Positions 7,957-14,358 of a DNA stretch of 15,062 nt are shown one piece after another. Below the pieces are notes generated by a model. The model was not told the DNA's origin, searched no databases, and was given only the letters and a program-made list of their open reading frames with translations. The DNA is from Pseudomonadota bacterium (GTDB lineage: Bacteria > Pseudomonadota > Gammaproteobacteria > Xanthomonadales > Xanthomonadaceae), in the NCBI GenBank assembly GCA_025355485.1, contig JANXZP010000155.1, positions 1-15,062 of the forward strand, written 5' to 3'. The first letter of the stretch is position 1, and the number at the start of each line of letters is the position of its first letter. A program made the position numbers and the translations under genes.

Positions 7957-7967
7957 CCGCTAGCTTA
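7957..7967 (-). promoter_or_regulatory. Candidate -10 element with GCGG discriminator for coaBC
   Basis: On the minus strand TAAGCT (7967-7962) is followed by A and GCGG (7960-7957), about 30 nt upstream of the coaBC GTG. The same TA..CT plus GCGG arrangement precedes argS and the HD-domain gene. No convincing -35 box is visible, so this rests on position and recurrence. Confidence 0.3.
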
Positions 7968-8051
7968 CCCGCGATCAGAGGATGGATGACAGACAACGAC
8001 CGGCAGACGCGGCAATGTGCAGATGCCGTTTCGTTCTTGCGTTGCGTTTTT

Positions 8052-8074
8052 CCCCAGCCCCAATCCCTGCCCCC
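8052..8074 (-). other. G-quadruplex motif in the coaBC/radC intergenic region
   Basis: The plus strand has four C-runs at 8052-8055, 8058-8061, 8065-8067 and 8070-8074, separated by AG, AAT and TG. On the minus strand these are G-runs of 5, 3, 4 and 4 with loops of 2, 3 and 2 nt, a textbook intramolecular G-quadruplex consensus. It ends 13 bp before the radC ATG. Folding is predicted only. Confidence 0.6.
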
Positions 8075-8087
8075 GACTCCGCCTCCC

Positions 8088-8762
8088 ATGAAAATCCGCG
8101 ACTGGCCCGCCGACGAAAGACCCCGCGAACGTCTGCTCGCGCATGGTCCGCAGCGATTGTCGGACGCCGAGTTGCTCGCGGTGTTCCTCGGCTCGGGCCT
8201 GCGCGGCATGGATGCGGTGGCCTCGGCGCGCGTCCTGCTCGCGCGTTTCGGGTCGCTGCGCGCGTTGCTGGAAACGTCCACGTCCGATCTGATCAAGGAA
8301 CCCGGCCTCGGCCCGGCCCGCGTCTGCGCACTCAAGGCCGCGCTCGAACTCGGCAGCCGGCATCTCGCTGCCGGCCTCGAACGTGGCGAGGCGCTGACCG
8401 ATCCGGCGCGTGCCGGCGAGTATTTCGCGCGCCGGCTGCGCGGACTGCCGCACGAGGTGTTCGCGGGACTGTTCCTCGACAACCGCCATCGTGCGATCGC
8501 GTTCGAGGAGCTGTTCCGCGGCACCCTCGACGGCGCCGAGGTGTATCCGCGCGAAGTGCTCAAGCGTTGCCTGGCGCACAACGCGGCGGCGCTGATCGTC
8601 GGCCACAACCATCCCAGCGGCAGCAGCGAGCCCAGCGCCGCCGATCGCGCGGTGACCTTGCGCCTGCGCGACGCGCTGGCGATGGTCGAGATTCGCCTGC
8701 TCGATCATTTCGTGGTTGGCGACGGCGCGCCGTGCTCGCTCGCCGCGCGCGGCTGGATCTGA
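8088..8762 (+). CDS. radC: RadC-family JAB1/MPN-domain protein
   Basis: A 224-residue protein of the RadC family (E. coli RadC has 222). It has an N-terminal UPF0758 region starting MKIRDWPADERPRERLL, a helix-hairpin-helix-like EPGLGPARV at 71-79 and a C-terminal JAB1/MPN metalloprotease-like domain with E140 or E141 in AFEELFRGT, HNHPSG at 173-178 (H173, H175) and D186, which together make the expected zinc site. The family was first linked to DNA repair, but that role in E. coli was later questioned, so the activity remains unsettled. An upstream in-frame ATG at 7986 would add 34 residues; I prefer 8088 because homologues begin at this motif and third-position GC is lower in the extension. 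No Shine-Dalgarno precedes 8088; the leader is C-rich. It is divergent from coaBC, as in related genomes. Confidence 0.95.
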   Translation: MKIRDWPADERPRERLLAHGPQRLSDAELLAVFLGSGLRGMDAVASARVLLARFGSLRALLETSTSDLIKEPGLGPARVCALKAALELGSRHLAAGLERGEALTDPARAGEYFARRLRGLPHEVFAGLFLDNRHRAIAFEELFRGTLDGAEVYPREVLKRCLAHNAAALIVGHNHPSGSSEPSAADRAVTLRLRDALAMVEIRLLDHFVVGDGAPCSLAARGWI

Positions 8763-8823
8763 GCTTTTGCAGGCAGCCATTCGAGGATTCCCGGCACTCA
8801 GCCGCATCCACCGAAAGCGCGCT

Positions 8824-8833
8824 TATACTGCGG
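8824..8833 (+). promoter_or_regulatory. Candidate -10 element with GCGG for the HD-domain gene
   Basis: TATACT (8824-8829) matches the sigma70 -10 consensus at five of six positions and is followed directly by GCGG. It lies 52 bp upstream of the GTG at 8882, in the 119-bp gap after radC. No clear -35 is visible 16-18 bp upstream. Confidence 0.4.
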
Positions 8834-8881
8834 TCGCGGCGCTGGGCCGCGTGCTGCGCGGATCGATCGCGATCGAATGCC

Positions 8882-9919
8882 GTGATCTTCGGTTACTCCA
8901 GCCTGTTTCCGCCGGACGCCAGCGAACTGGCCCTGCCCGATGCCGCGAGTGCGCGCTCGCTGGTCGCGGCGCAGCGGCCGGATATTCTCGACTGGCTTCA
9001 GCGCCGCCGCCAGCGCCTGCTCGACCATTACGGCAGCGGCGCCACGCCCACGCTCGATCGCGCGAGCGATGCCTTCCTGCTCGGGCTCGCGCGACTGGGC
9101 CTGCGCCACGGCCGTTTCGGCGCTGATTTCCACGCCTACCACAACGAAGGCCATGTGCTGGAACTGGCCGACCAGCGGCTGGGCGCGCTGGAGAAATCGA
9201 TCGGCCTGAACGCGCTGCCGCTGATGGACTGGCTGACGCTGGCGCTGTTCGCGGCCTGCCATGACCTGCGTCAACGCGAGCCCAACGACGTGCCCGGCCC
9301 GGTCGGCGGCAACGAGGCGGCCAGCATCGCCGAGACGCTGCGCATCCTCGACGCCTGCGGCTACGATCGCGTGCACGATCGCGCGCTGTATGTGGCGATG
9401 GAACTGATGATCGCCGGCAGCACCTTCGGATTCCACGCCAAACCCCTGAGCAATTCGGCAGAGGCCGCGATCGGCGGCGGCGCGCTCGCGCGGCACCTGC
9501 CCGGCTGGCTCGACCAGACCCTGCCCGACTGGCAGCTGGATCCTGCGATCACGCCCGGCTTGCGACTCGCGCGCCTGGCCGCCGACCTGGACACCGCCAA
9601 CGCCGGCGAATCCTTCGCCGAACTGGCCGACAGCGCGATCCGCCTGTGCCGCGAACACGAGATGCGCGAAGGCCGTGCACTGGATTCGCCCGAGTCCGCG
9701 AAACCGTGCCTGGCATTTCTCAGCGACGGACAGGAACACTTTTTTTTCGAGCTGCATCACTTCGCCTCGCGCGAGGGCGAGCATGTGTTCGGCCCGGGCA
9801 AGCTCGCCAATGCGCCGCGCGTGCGTGCGGTTAGTGCAGCCCTGCGCGTGCAGTTCGCCGACGACGCGCCGGCCGATGGCCATGCAGTGATCGCGGCCTA
9901 TTCGCGATTGGCTGGGTGA
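8882..9919 (+). CDS. Predicted metal-dependent HD-domain phosphohydrolase
   Basis: A 345-residue soluble protein of unassigned function. The core has HD-superfamily metal-binding signatures: YHNEGH at 86-91, ACHD at 125-128 and a later Asp in AADLDTAN (D235 or D237). Between them, GNEAASIAETLRIL (143-156) resembles the NExxSA helix of the stand-alone predicted HD phosphohydrolases (COG4339 type); YHNxxH is also how class I cyclic-nucleotide phosphodiesterases begin. A phosphomonoester or phosphodiester substrate is therefore likely, but which one cannot be read from the sequence. The C-terminal third (about 240-345) has FFFELHHFASREGEHVFGPGKL and no motif I recognise. There is no signal peptide or membrane segment. 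The GTG at 8882 is the best start, as no ATG occurs in frame until residue 115; its ribosome site is poor. It lies between radC and argS, on the same strand, with its own candidate promoter. Confidence 0.75.
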   Translation: MIFGYSSLFPPDASELALPDAASARSLVAAQRPDILDWLQRRRQRLLDHYGSGATPTLDRASDAFLLGLARLGLRHGRFGADFHAYHNEGHVLELADQRLGALEKSIGLNALPLMDWLTLALFAACHDLRQREPNDVPGPVGGNEAASIAETLRILDACGYDRVHDRALYVAMELMIAGSTFGFHAKPLSNSAEAAIGGGALARHLPGWLDQTLPDWQLDPAITPGLRLARLAADLDTANAGESFAELADSAIRLCREHEMREGRALDSPESAKPCLAFLSDGQEHFFFELHHFASREGEHVFGPGKLANAPRVRAVSAALRVQFADDAPADGHAVIAAYSRLAG

Positions 9920-9955
9920 TGAAGGTCGTTGACCAGCTACGCTGTTGAGAATCGC

Positions 9956-9976
9956 TTGCGAGCCACTGGCTCGCGA
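9956..9976 (+). terminator. GC-rich hairpin downstream of the HD-domain gene
   Basis: GCGAGCC (9958-9964), loop ACT, GGCTCGC (9968-9974) form a perfect 7-bp stem that can extend by two weaker pairs on each side. It starts 37 nt after the stop codon at 9917-9919. No T-tract follows, so intrinsic termination is uncertain. Confidence 0.4.
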
Positions 9977-10056
9977 CCTGAAGAACGCACGACGGCTATG
10001 CCGGCGGGCCGGAACCTGAGTCGCACATCGCGCCCGGCGCAGCCAGCCGCTCCGCG

Positions 10057-10076
10057 AGCCGCTAAACTATGCGGCT
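10057..10076 (+). promoter_or_regulatory. Dyad around a candidate argS -10 element
   Basis: AGCCGC (10057-10062) and GCGGCT (10071-10076) are exact inverted repeats flanking 8 nt that contain TAAACT (10063-10068), a candidate -10 box with the GCGG discriminator seen upstream of coaBC and the HD gene. It sits 21 bp before the argS GTG, so a transcript would have a short leader. It could be a promoter, an operator or both. Confidence 0.35.
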
Positions 10077-10097
10077 GAAGACCTTCAGGATTTCCCG

Positions 10098-11789
10098 GTG
10101 AAAGATGCACTGCGCGCGTTGCTGACTTCCGCGATCGACACCCTGCGCGCGTCCGGCTCGCTGCCGGCCGACCTGGCCATGCCGGCGATCGCGGTCGAAC
10201 GCACCAGGACCCGCGAGCACGGCGACTTCGCGACCAATATCGCAATGGCGCTCGCGAAACCCGCCAAATCGAATCCGCGCGCACTCGCGCAACGGATCGT
10301 GGACGCGCTGCCGGCGAATGCCGCTGTGGCGAAGGTCGAAATCGCCGGCCCGGGTTTCATCAACATCTTCCTGACCGACGCCGCATGGCAGCGCGAAATT
10401 GGCGAGGTGCTGCGTCGCGGCGCCGACTACGGCCGCAGCACGATCGGCAACGACGTGCGCGTCGGCGTCGAATATGTGTCGGCGAATCCGACCGGCCCGC
10501 TGCACGTCGGCCACGGCCGCGCGGCGGCGATCGGCGACACCCTCGCGCGCCTGCTCGCAGCGACCGGCTGGAACGTCGCGCGCGAGTACTACTACAACGA
10601 CGCCGGCGCGCAGATCGACAACCTCGCGAAGTCGGTACAGGCGCGTTGCAAGGGCGTGTTCCCCGGCGATCCGGGCTGGCCCGAGGACGGTTATCGCGGC
10701 GATTACATCCTCGACCTCGCGCGCGATTACATGCTCGGCAAATCCAACGAATCCGATCACGGAACGATCGCTTCCGCGAAGGATCCCGACGACCTGGATG
10801 CGGTCCGCCGCTACGCCGTCGCTGCGCTGCGCGCAGAACAGAACAGCGACCTCGCCGCGTTCGGCGTGTGCTTCGATGTGTTCTTCCTCGAATCCTCGCT
10901 GTACGCCGACGGGCAAGTGGAAGCGACGGTGAAAGCGCTCGAAGCCGCCGGCCATACCTACGAACAGGACGGCGCGCTGTGGCTGCGCACCACCGACTTC
11001 GGCGATGACAAGGACCGCGTGATGCGCAAGTCCGACGGCAGTTACACGTACTTCCTGCCGGACGTCGCCTATCACTTCAGCAAGTGGCAGCGCGGTTATG
11101 CGCGCGCGGTCACCGAACTCGGTGCCGACCACCACGGCACCTTGATGCGCGTGCGTGCGGGCCTGCAGGCGCTGGAGCGTGGCATTCCGAAGGACTGGCC
11201 CGAATACGTGCTGCACCAGATGGTCACGGTGATGCGCGGCGGCGAGGAAGTGAAACTGTCGAAGCGCGCGGGAAGTTATCTCACCTTGCGCGACCTGATC
11301 GAGGAAGCCGGTCGCGACGCGACGCGCTGGTTCCTGATCGCGCGCAAATCCGATTCGCAGCTCACCTTCGACATCGACCTCGCGCGCTCGCAAAGCAACG
11401 ACAACCCGGTGTTCTACGTGCAGTACGCGCACGCGCGCGTGTGCAGCCTGCTGCGTCAGGCCGGCGAAAAAGGATTCGCGTACGACCAGGCGCACGGCAT
11501 CGCGAATTTGTCGCGGCTGACCGATGCGCACGAACAGGCTCTGATGATCGAGATCTCGCGCTACCCGGAAACCGTCGAGGCCGCCGCGGCGCAACTCGAG
11601 CCGCACGTGCTGACGCAGTACCTGCGCGATCTCGCGAATGCGTTCCACACGTTCTACCACGCGCAGCCCGTGCTGGTCGCCGACGATGCCGCGTTGCGCG
11701 ATGCGCGGCTCGCGCTTTCGATCGCCACGCGGCAGGTGCTTGCGAACGGATTGGATTTGTTGGGCGTCAGCGCCCCCGAGGTGATGTGA
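10098..11789 (+). CDS. argS: Arginyl-tRNA synthetase
   Basis: A class I aminoacyl-tRNA synthetase that charges tRNA-Arg with arginine using ATP. The 563-residue length fits the family. An N-terminal ArgS additional domain (about 1-90, with EHGDFATNIAM and GPGFINIFL) precedes the catalytic core. The class I HIGH motif is HVGH at 136-139 in SANPTGPLHVGH, with YYYNDAGAQ soon after. The second signature is KLSKR at 386-390, a degenerate KMSKS. The C-terminal anticodon-binding DALR-type domain starts around 435, with FYVQYAHARV. The GTG at 10098 is preceded by AGGA at 10087-10090, and MKDALRALL matches the usual N-terminus. The gene ends 1 nt before the SPOR-domain gene and is surely co-transcribed with it. 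The upstream gap of 178 bp holds a hairpin and a candidate promoter. Confidence 0.97.
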   Translation: MKDALRALLTSAIDTLRASGSLPADLAMPAIAVERTRTREHGDFATNIAMALAKPAKSNPRALAQRIVDALPANAAVAKVEIAGPGFINIFLTDAAWQREIGEVLRRGADYGRSTIGNDVRVGVEYVSANPTGPLHVGHGRAAAIGDTLARLLAATGWNVAREYYYNDAGAQIDNLAKSVQARCKGVFPGDPGWPEDGYRGDYILDLARDYMLGKSNESDHGTIASAKDPDDLDAVRRYAVAALRAEQNSDLAAFGVCFDVFFLESSLYADGQVEATVKALEAAGHTYEQDGALWLRTTDFGDDKDRVMRKSDGSYTYFLPDVAYHFSKWQRGYARAVTELGADHHGTLMRVRAGLQALERGIPKDWPEYVLHQMVTVMRGGEEVKLSKRAGSYLTLRDLIEEAGRDATRWFLIARKSDSQLTFDIDLARSQSNDNPVFYVQYAHARVCSLLRQAGEKGFAYDQAHGIANLSRLTDAHEQALMIEISRYPETVEAAAAQLEPHVLTQYLRDLANAFHTFYHAQPVLVADDAALRDARLALSIATRQVLANGLDLLGVSAPEVM

Positions 11790-11790
11790 G

Positions 11791-12534
11791 ATGGCGGTAA
11801 AACGCGGCAGGAAACAGGCACGGCGCAACGGACAAAGCGCAATGCCCGGCTGGGTCTGGCTGATGGTCGGACTCATGATCGGCGGCGTGATCGCGCTGAC
11901 GATCTACGTGAAGATGCCGCACGCGATCGACAGCCTGCTGCCGCATCCGAATCCCGCCGCGCATCCGACGACATCCGCCGAACCCGGCGTCGCACCCGAA
12001 GGCAGCGCGCCGGTCGAACCGAAGAAGCCGCGCTACGATTTCTACACGCTGCTACCGGAGAAGGAAGTCGTCATCCCGGACGAGGAACTCAGCGCGCGGG
12101 TCAAGGCCGAAGCCGCCGCGAAACTCGCATCGCAGCAGCAGGCCATTCCGCCACCAGCAACCGGCGCATCCGTTTCCACGCCGGCCAACGCAGCGATTCC
12201 GAATCCCGGCACTGCGACGCCGGCCGTCAATGCGACTCCCCCGACACCATCGGATACGACGGCCGCGTCGGCAACCGATGCACAGTCAACCGCGGCGCAC
12301 GGCGGGCAATACCTGTTGCAAGCCGGGGCGTTCCGCAACGGCGAACAGGCCGACGACCTGAAGGCGCGCATCGCGATGCTCGGCCTGGTCGGCCGCGTCG
12401 AAATCGTGCAGACGCCCGCCGGCGCGATGCACCGCGTCCGCCTCGGCCCCTACGCGACCGCGAGCGAACTGGAACAGGCGAAGCAGAAGCTCGGTGGTGG
12501 TGGGGTTGCGGCGGTGGCGATTCGGGTGAAATGA
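11791..12534 (+). CDS. SPOR-domain membrane protein (FtsN-like)
   Basis: A 247-residue bitopic inner-membrane protein: a short basic cytoplasmic N-terminus (MAVKRGRKQARRNG), a transmembrane helix at about 20-40, a periplasmic linker rich in Pro, Ala and Thr (about 50-170) with the conserved-looking PRYDFYTLLPEKEVVIPD at 80-97, and a C-terminal SPOR domain at about 172-247 (QYLLQAGAFRN and MHRVRLGPYA). SPOR domains bind denuded peptidoglycan at the septum, so a role in cell division is likely. The DFYTLLPE segment and the argS neighbour recall the ftsN-like gene after argS in Pseudomonas. The ATG is 1 nt after the argS stop, and its ribosome site GAGGTGA lies inside the argS 3' end, pointing to coupling. 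I leave out the symbol ftsN because orthology cannot be tested here. Confidence 0.88.
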   Translation: MAVKRGRKQARRNGQSAMPGWVWLMVGLMIGGVIALTIYVKMPHAIDSLLPHPNPAAHPTTSAEPGVAPEGSAPVEPKKPRYDFYTLLPEKEVVIPDEELSARVKAEAAAKLASQQQAIPPPATGASVSTPANAAIPNPGTATPAVNATPPTPSDTTAASATDAQSTAAHGGQYLLQAGAFRNGEQADDLKARIAMLGLVGRVEIVQTPAGAMHRVRLGPYATASELEQAKQKLGGGGVAAVAIRVK

Positions 12535-12541
12535 CTACGCT

Positions 12542-13471
12542 CTAAAACCGATCCAAATCCTTAGCGACCACGACCTCGCCCTCGAACCCCGCGTCGCGGA
12601 TCGACTCCAGCAATTCGTCGTCGTCCTCTTCGTGCCGCACGATGTGGTGCAGTACCAGCAGTTTCGGCTGCGCTTCCGCGGCAAGCAGGCCGAGTTCGAT
12701 GTCGGACGTGTGGAACTCGCGCATGTAGCTCGGCCACGTCTTGCCGCCGATGCGCACTTCCGGCGCGACCTGCGATTCCGGATAGACCTCGTGCACGAGT
12801 ACGTCCACGCCGCGCGATGATTCGAGGATGGTGTTGGTCGGAACCGTGTCGCCGGAAATCACGATCGAGCGATCCGGCGTATCGATGCGGAATCCATACG
12901 CCTGCTTCCAGCAACCGTGGATCACCGGGATCGCGGTGATGCGCACGCCGTCCTTCTCATAGACGACGCCACCGCTTGCATCGGACACGTCGAACTCATG
13001 CACGGCGACCTTGTAGCCAGTCGTGGTCTGGTGTTCGAGTCCTTCGATGCGCACGTGGATGTCCTCGTCCCACGCGGCGAGGATGTGTTTGGTCATCTTC
13101 TTCAACCCAACCGGTCCGTACGCCTGCAACGGCGTGCGCCGCCCCATCACCCACGTCGTGAGGATCAGGTCCGGATAGCCGAGTGTGTGGTCGCTGTGCA
13201 GGTGGGTGATGAACGTCGCCTCGGGCCCGCGGACCGACAGGCCCGCCGCCGCCATCCTCCGCACCACGCCGGACCCCGCATCGAACAGAAATACGCGGCC
13301 GTCGTATACCACGGCGGTCGCGGGACCGAAACATTCCGGATCGGGCCGCGGCATGCCGGTGCCGAGCATCACCACGGTGGTGCCCGATGGCTTGCGTCGT
13401 TTCGCACGCGCAAGCGCAACCGTGCGCGCGACGATGATCGGGCTGGATTTTTTGCGGTTGGACTTGGGCAT
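12542..13471 (-). CDS. Metallo-beta-lactamase-fold hydrolase (AtsA / RNase Z-like)
   Basis: A 309-residue protein with the full metal-binding set of the MBL fold: THLHSDH at 89-95 (H90, H92, D94, H95), IPVIHG with H185, ISGDT with D208, and HTSD with H254 or the HH at 275-276. The THLHSDHTLGYPDLILTTW stretch and the YMREFHTSDIELG segment suit the arylsulfatase-AtsA/tRNase Z-like branch rather than beta-lactamases or glyoxalases. The substrate is unknown. The N-terminus is strongly basic (KSNRKKSSP, then ARAKRRKPSG) with no signal peptide. The frame is open to an ATG at 13537, but I chose 13471: the extra 22 codons have far lower third-position GC (about half) than what follows, and GAG lies 5 nt before 13471. 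It converges on the SPOR gene with a 7-bp gap and is divergent from the dehydrogenase gene. Confidence 0.83.
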   Translation of the reverse strand: MPKSNRKKSSPIIVARTVALARAKRRKPSGTTVVMLGTGMPRPDPECFGPATAVVYDGRVFLFDAGSGVVRRMAAAGLSVRGPEATFITHLHSDHTLGYPDLILTTWVMGRRTPLQAYGPVGLKKMTKHILAAWDEDIHVRIEGLEHQTTTGYKVAVHEFDVSDASGGVVYEKDGVRITAIPVIHGCWKQAYGFRIDTPDRSIVISGDTVPTNTILESSRGVDVLVHEVYPESQVAPEVRIGGKTWPSYMREFHTSDIELGLLAAEAQPKLLVLHHIVRHEEDDDELLESIRDAGFEGEVVVAKDLDRF

Positions 13472-13540
13472 CTTTACTCGCGCGCTCTTGCTGTTATCCG
13501 GACACCATGCATCAAAAAGCCCTGAACGACCCAACATTTC

Positions 13541-13546
13541 GATAAT
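13541..13546 (+). promoter_or_regulatory. Candidate -10 element for the ydfG-type gene
   Basis: GATAAT matches the -10 consensus at five of six positions, about 60 bp upstream of the ATG at 13605. The overlapping minus strand reads TAAGATTAT, so the same AT-rich spot could serve the divergent hydrolase gene. No good -35 is seen for either direction. Confidence 0.27.
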
Positions 13547-13553
13547 CTTACGA

Positions 13554-13581
13554 CGTCATTACCGCCTGCGCGGGGATGACG
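13554..13581. repeat. Palindromic dispersed-type repeat (CGTCAT...ATGACG)
   Basis: CGTCATTACCGC (13554-13565), loop CTGC, GCGGGGATGACG (13570-13581) form a 12-bp stem with one G-T pair and one mismatch. The GTCAT-CCGC...GCGG-ATGAC layout resembles palindromic repeats scattered in many proteobacterial genomes. It lies 23 bp before the dehydrogenase ATG, so it may be in that gene's leader. The genomic copy number cannot be seen from this window. Confidence 0.6.
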
Positions 13582-13604
13582 GTCAAGAGAGAGGCTCGAA
13601 CACA

Positions 13605-14357
13605 ATGACGAAAACCGCATGGATCACCGGAGCGACGTCGGGTTTTGGACGCGCCGCAGCAAGACGCTTCGTGGAAGGCGGCTGGCAGGTGATCGCCAGC
13701 GGGCGTCGCGCCGACCGACTCGACGCACTGCGCGACGAACTCGGCGCGGAACACGTGCATGTCGCTGCATTCGATATCCGCGATACCGACGCAATGAGCG
13801 CCGCAATCGCGGAGTTGCCAGAAGGTTTCCGCGAGGTCGACCTGCTCGTCAACAGCGCGGGACTCGCACTCGGCACCGGCCCCGCGCAGGGCGCGAGCCT
13901 CGACGACTGGCGCACGATGATCGACACCAACATCACCGCGCTGGTCACGCTGACCCGCGCGTTGCTGCCTGCATTGATCGAGCAACGCGGTGCGATCATC
14001 AACGTGAGTTCGACCGCTGCGCTTTATCCATACATGGGCGGCAATGTGTACGGCGCGAGCAAGGCCTTCGTCAGCCAGTTCTCGCTGAACCTGCGCGCCG
14101 ACCTGCACGGCACCGGCGTGCGCGTGACCACGCTCGAACCGGGCATGGCCGAAACCGAATTCACCCTGGTGCGCACGCACGGCGACCAGGCCGCATCGGA
14201 CAAGCTCTACCACGGCGCGAACCCGATGACCGCACAGGACATCGCCGAGACGATCTGGTGGATCGCAACCCTGCCGCCGCACCTCAACATCAACCGACTT
14301 GAGATGATGCCGACCAGCCAGTCGTTCGCGGGGTTTCAGATCCATCGCGATGCCTGA
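13605..14357 (+). CDS. ydfG: YdfG-type NADP-dependent short-chain dehydrogenase
   Basis: A 250-residue classical short-chain dehydrogenase/reductase, nearly collinear with E. coli YdfG (248 residues), which oxidises L-allo-threonine and 3-hydroxy acids and reduces malonic semialdehyde. The nucleotide-binding TGATSGFG is at 8-15, SGRR at 32-35 suits NADP over NAD, NSAG at 83-86 replaces the more usual NNAG, and the catalytic set is S136, Y149 and K153 (YGASK). DTNITALVTLTRALLP, GGNVYGASKAFVSQFSLNLR and the C-terminal LEMMPTSQSFAG follow the YdfG pattern closely. The ATG at 13605 follows an AGAGAGAGG purine run about 10 nt upstream. The gene stands alone, divergent from the MBL-fold hydrolase and convergent with speA, and is followed at once by a hairpin. 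The substrate is inferred from the family. Confidence 0.92.
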   Translation: MTKTAWITGATSGFGRAAARRFVEGGWQVIASGRRADRLDALRDELGAEHVHVAAFDIRDTDAMSAAIAELPEGFREVDLLVNSAGLALGTGPAQGASLDDWRTMIDTNITALVTLTRALLPALIEQRGAIINVSSTAALYPYMGGNVYGASKAFVSQFSLNLRADLHGTGVRVTTLEPGMAETEFTLVRTHGDQAASDKLYHGANPMTAQDIAETIWWIATLPPHLNINRLEMMPTSQSFAGFQIHRDA

Positions 14358-14358
14358 G

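Noticed and set aside
8859..8876. GATCGATCGCGATCG-like palindromes near the HD gene start as a possible operator.
   Set aside because: GATCG and CGATC words are frequent throughout this window, so the cluster is within what base composition would give.
10062..11876. A long open frame of about 600 codons antisense to argS.
   Set aside because: In high-GC DNA, antisense frames of strong genes often stay open. Its translation is rich in His, Arg and Val without any family motif, while the plus strand encodes a complete ArgS.
12496..12528. GGT/GGC-rich run at the end of the SPOR gene as a possible repeat or quadruplex.
   Set aside because: The G-runs are mostly two bases long and encode ordinary Gly/Val/Ala codons of the SPOR domain.
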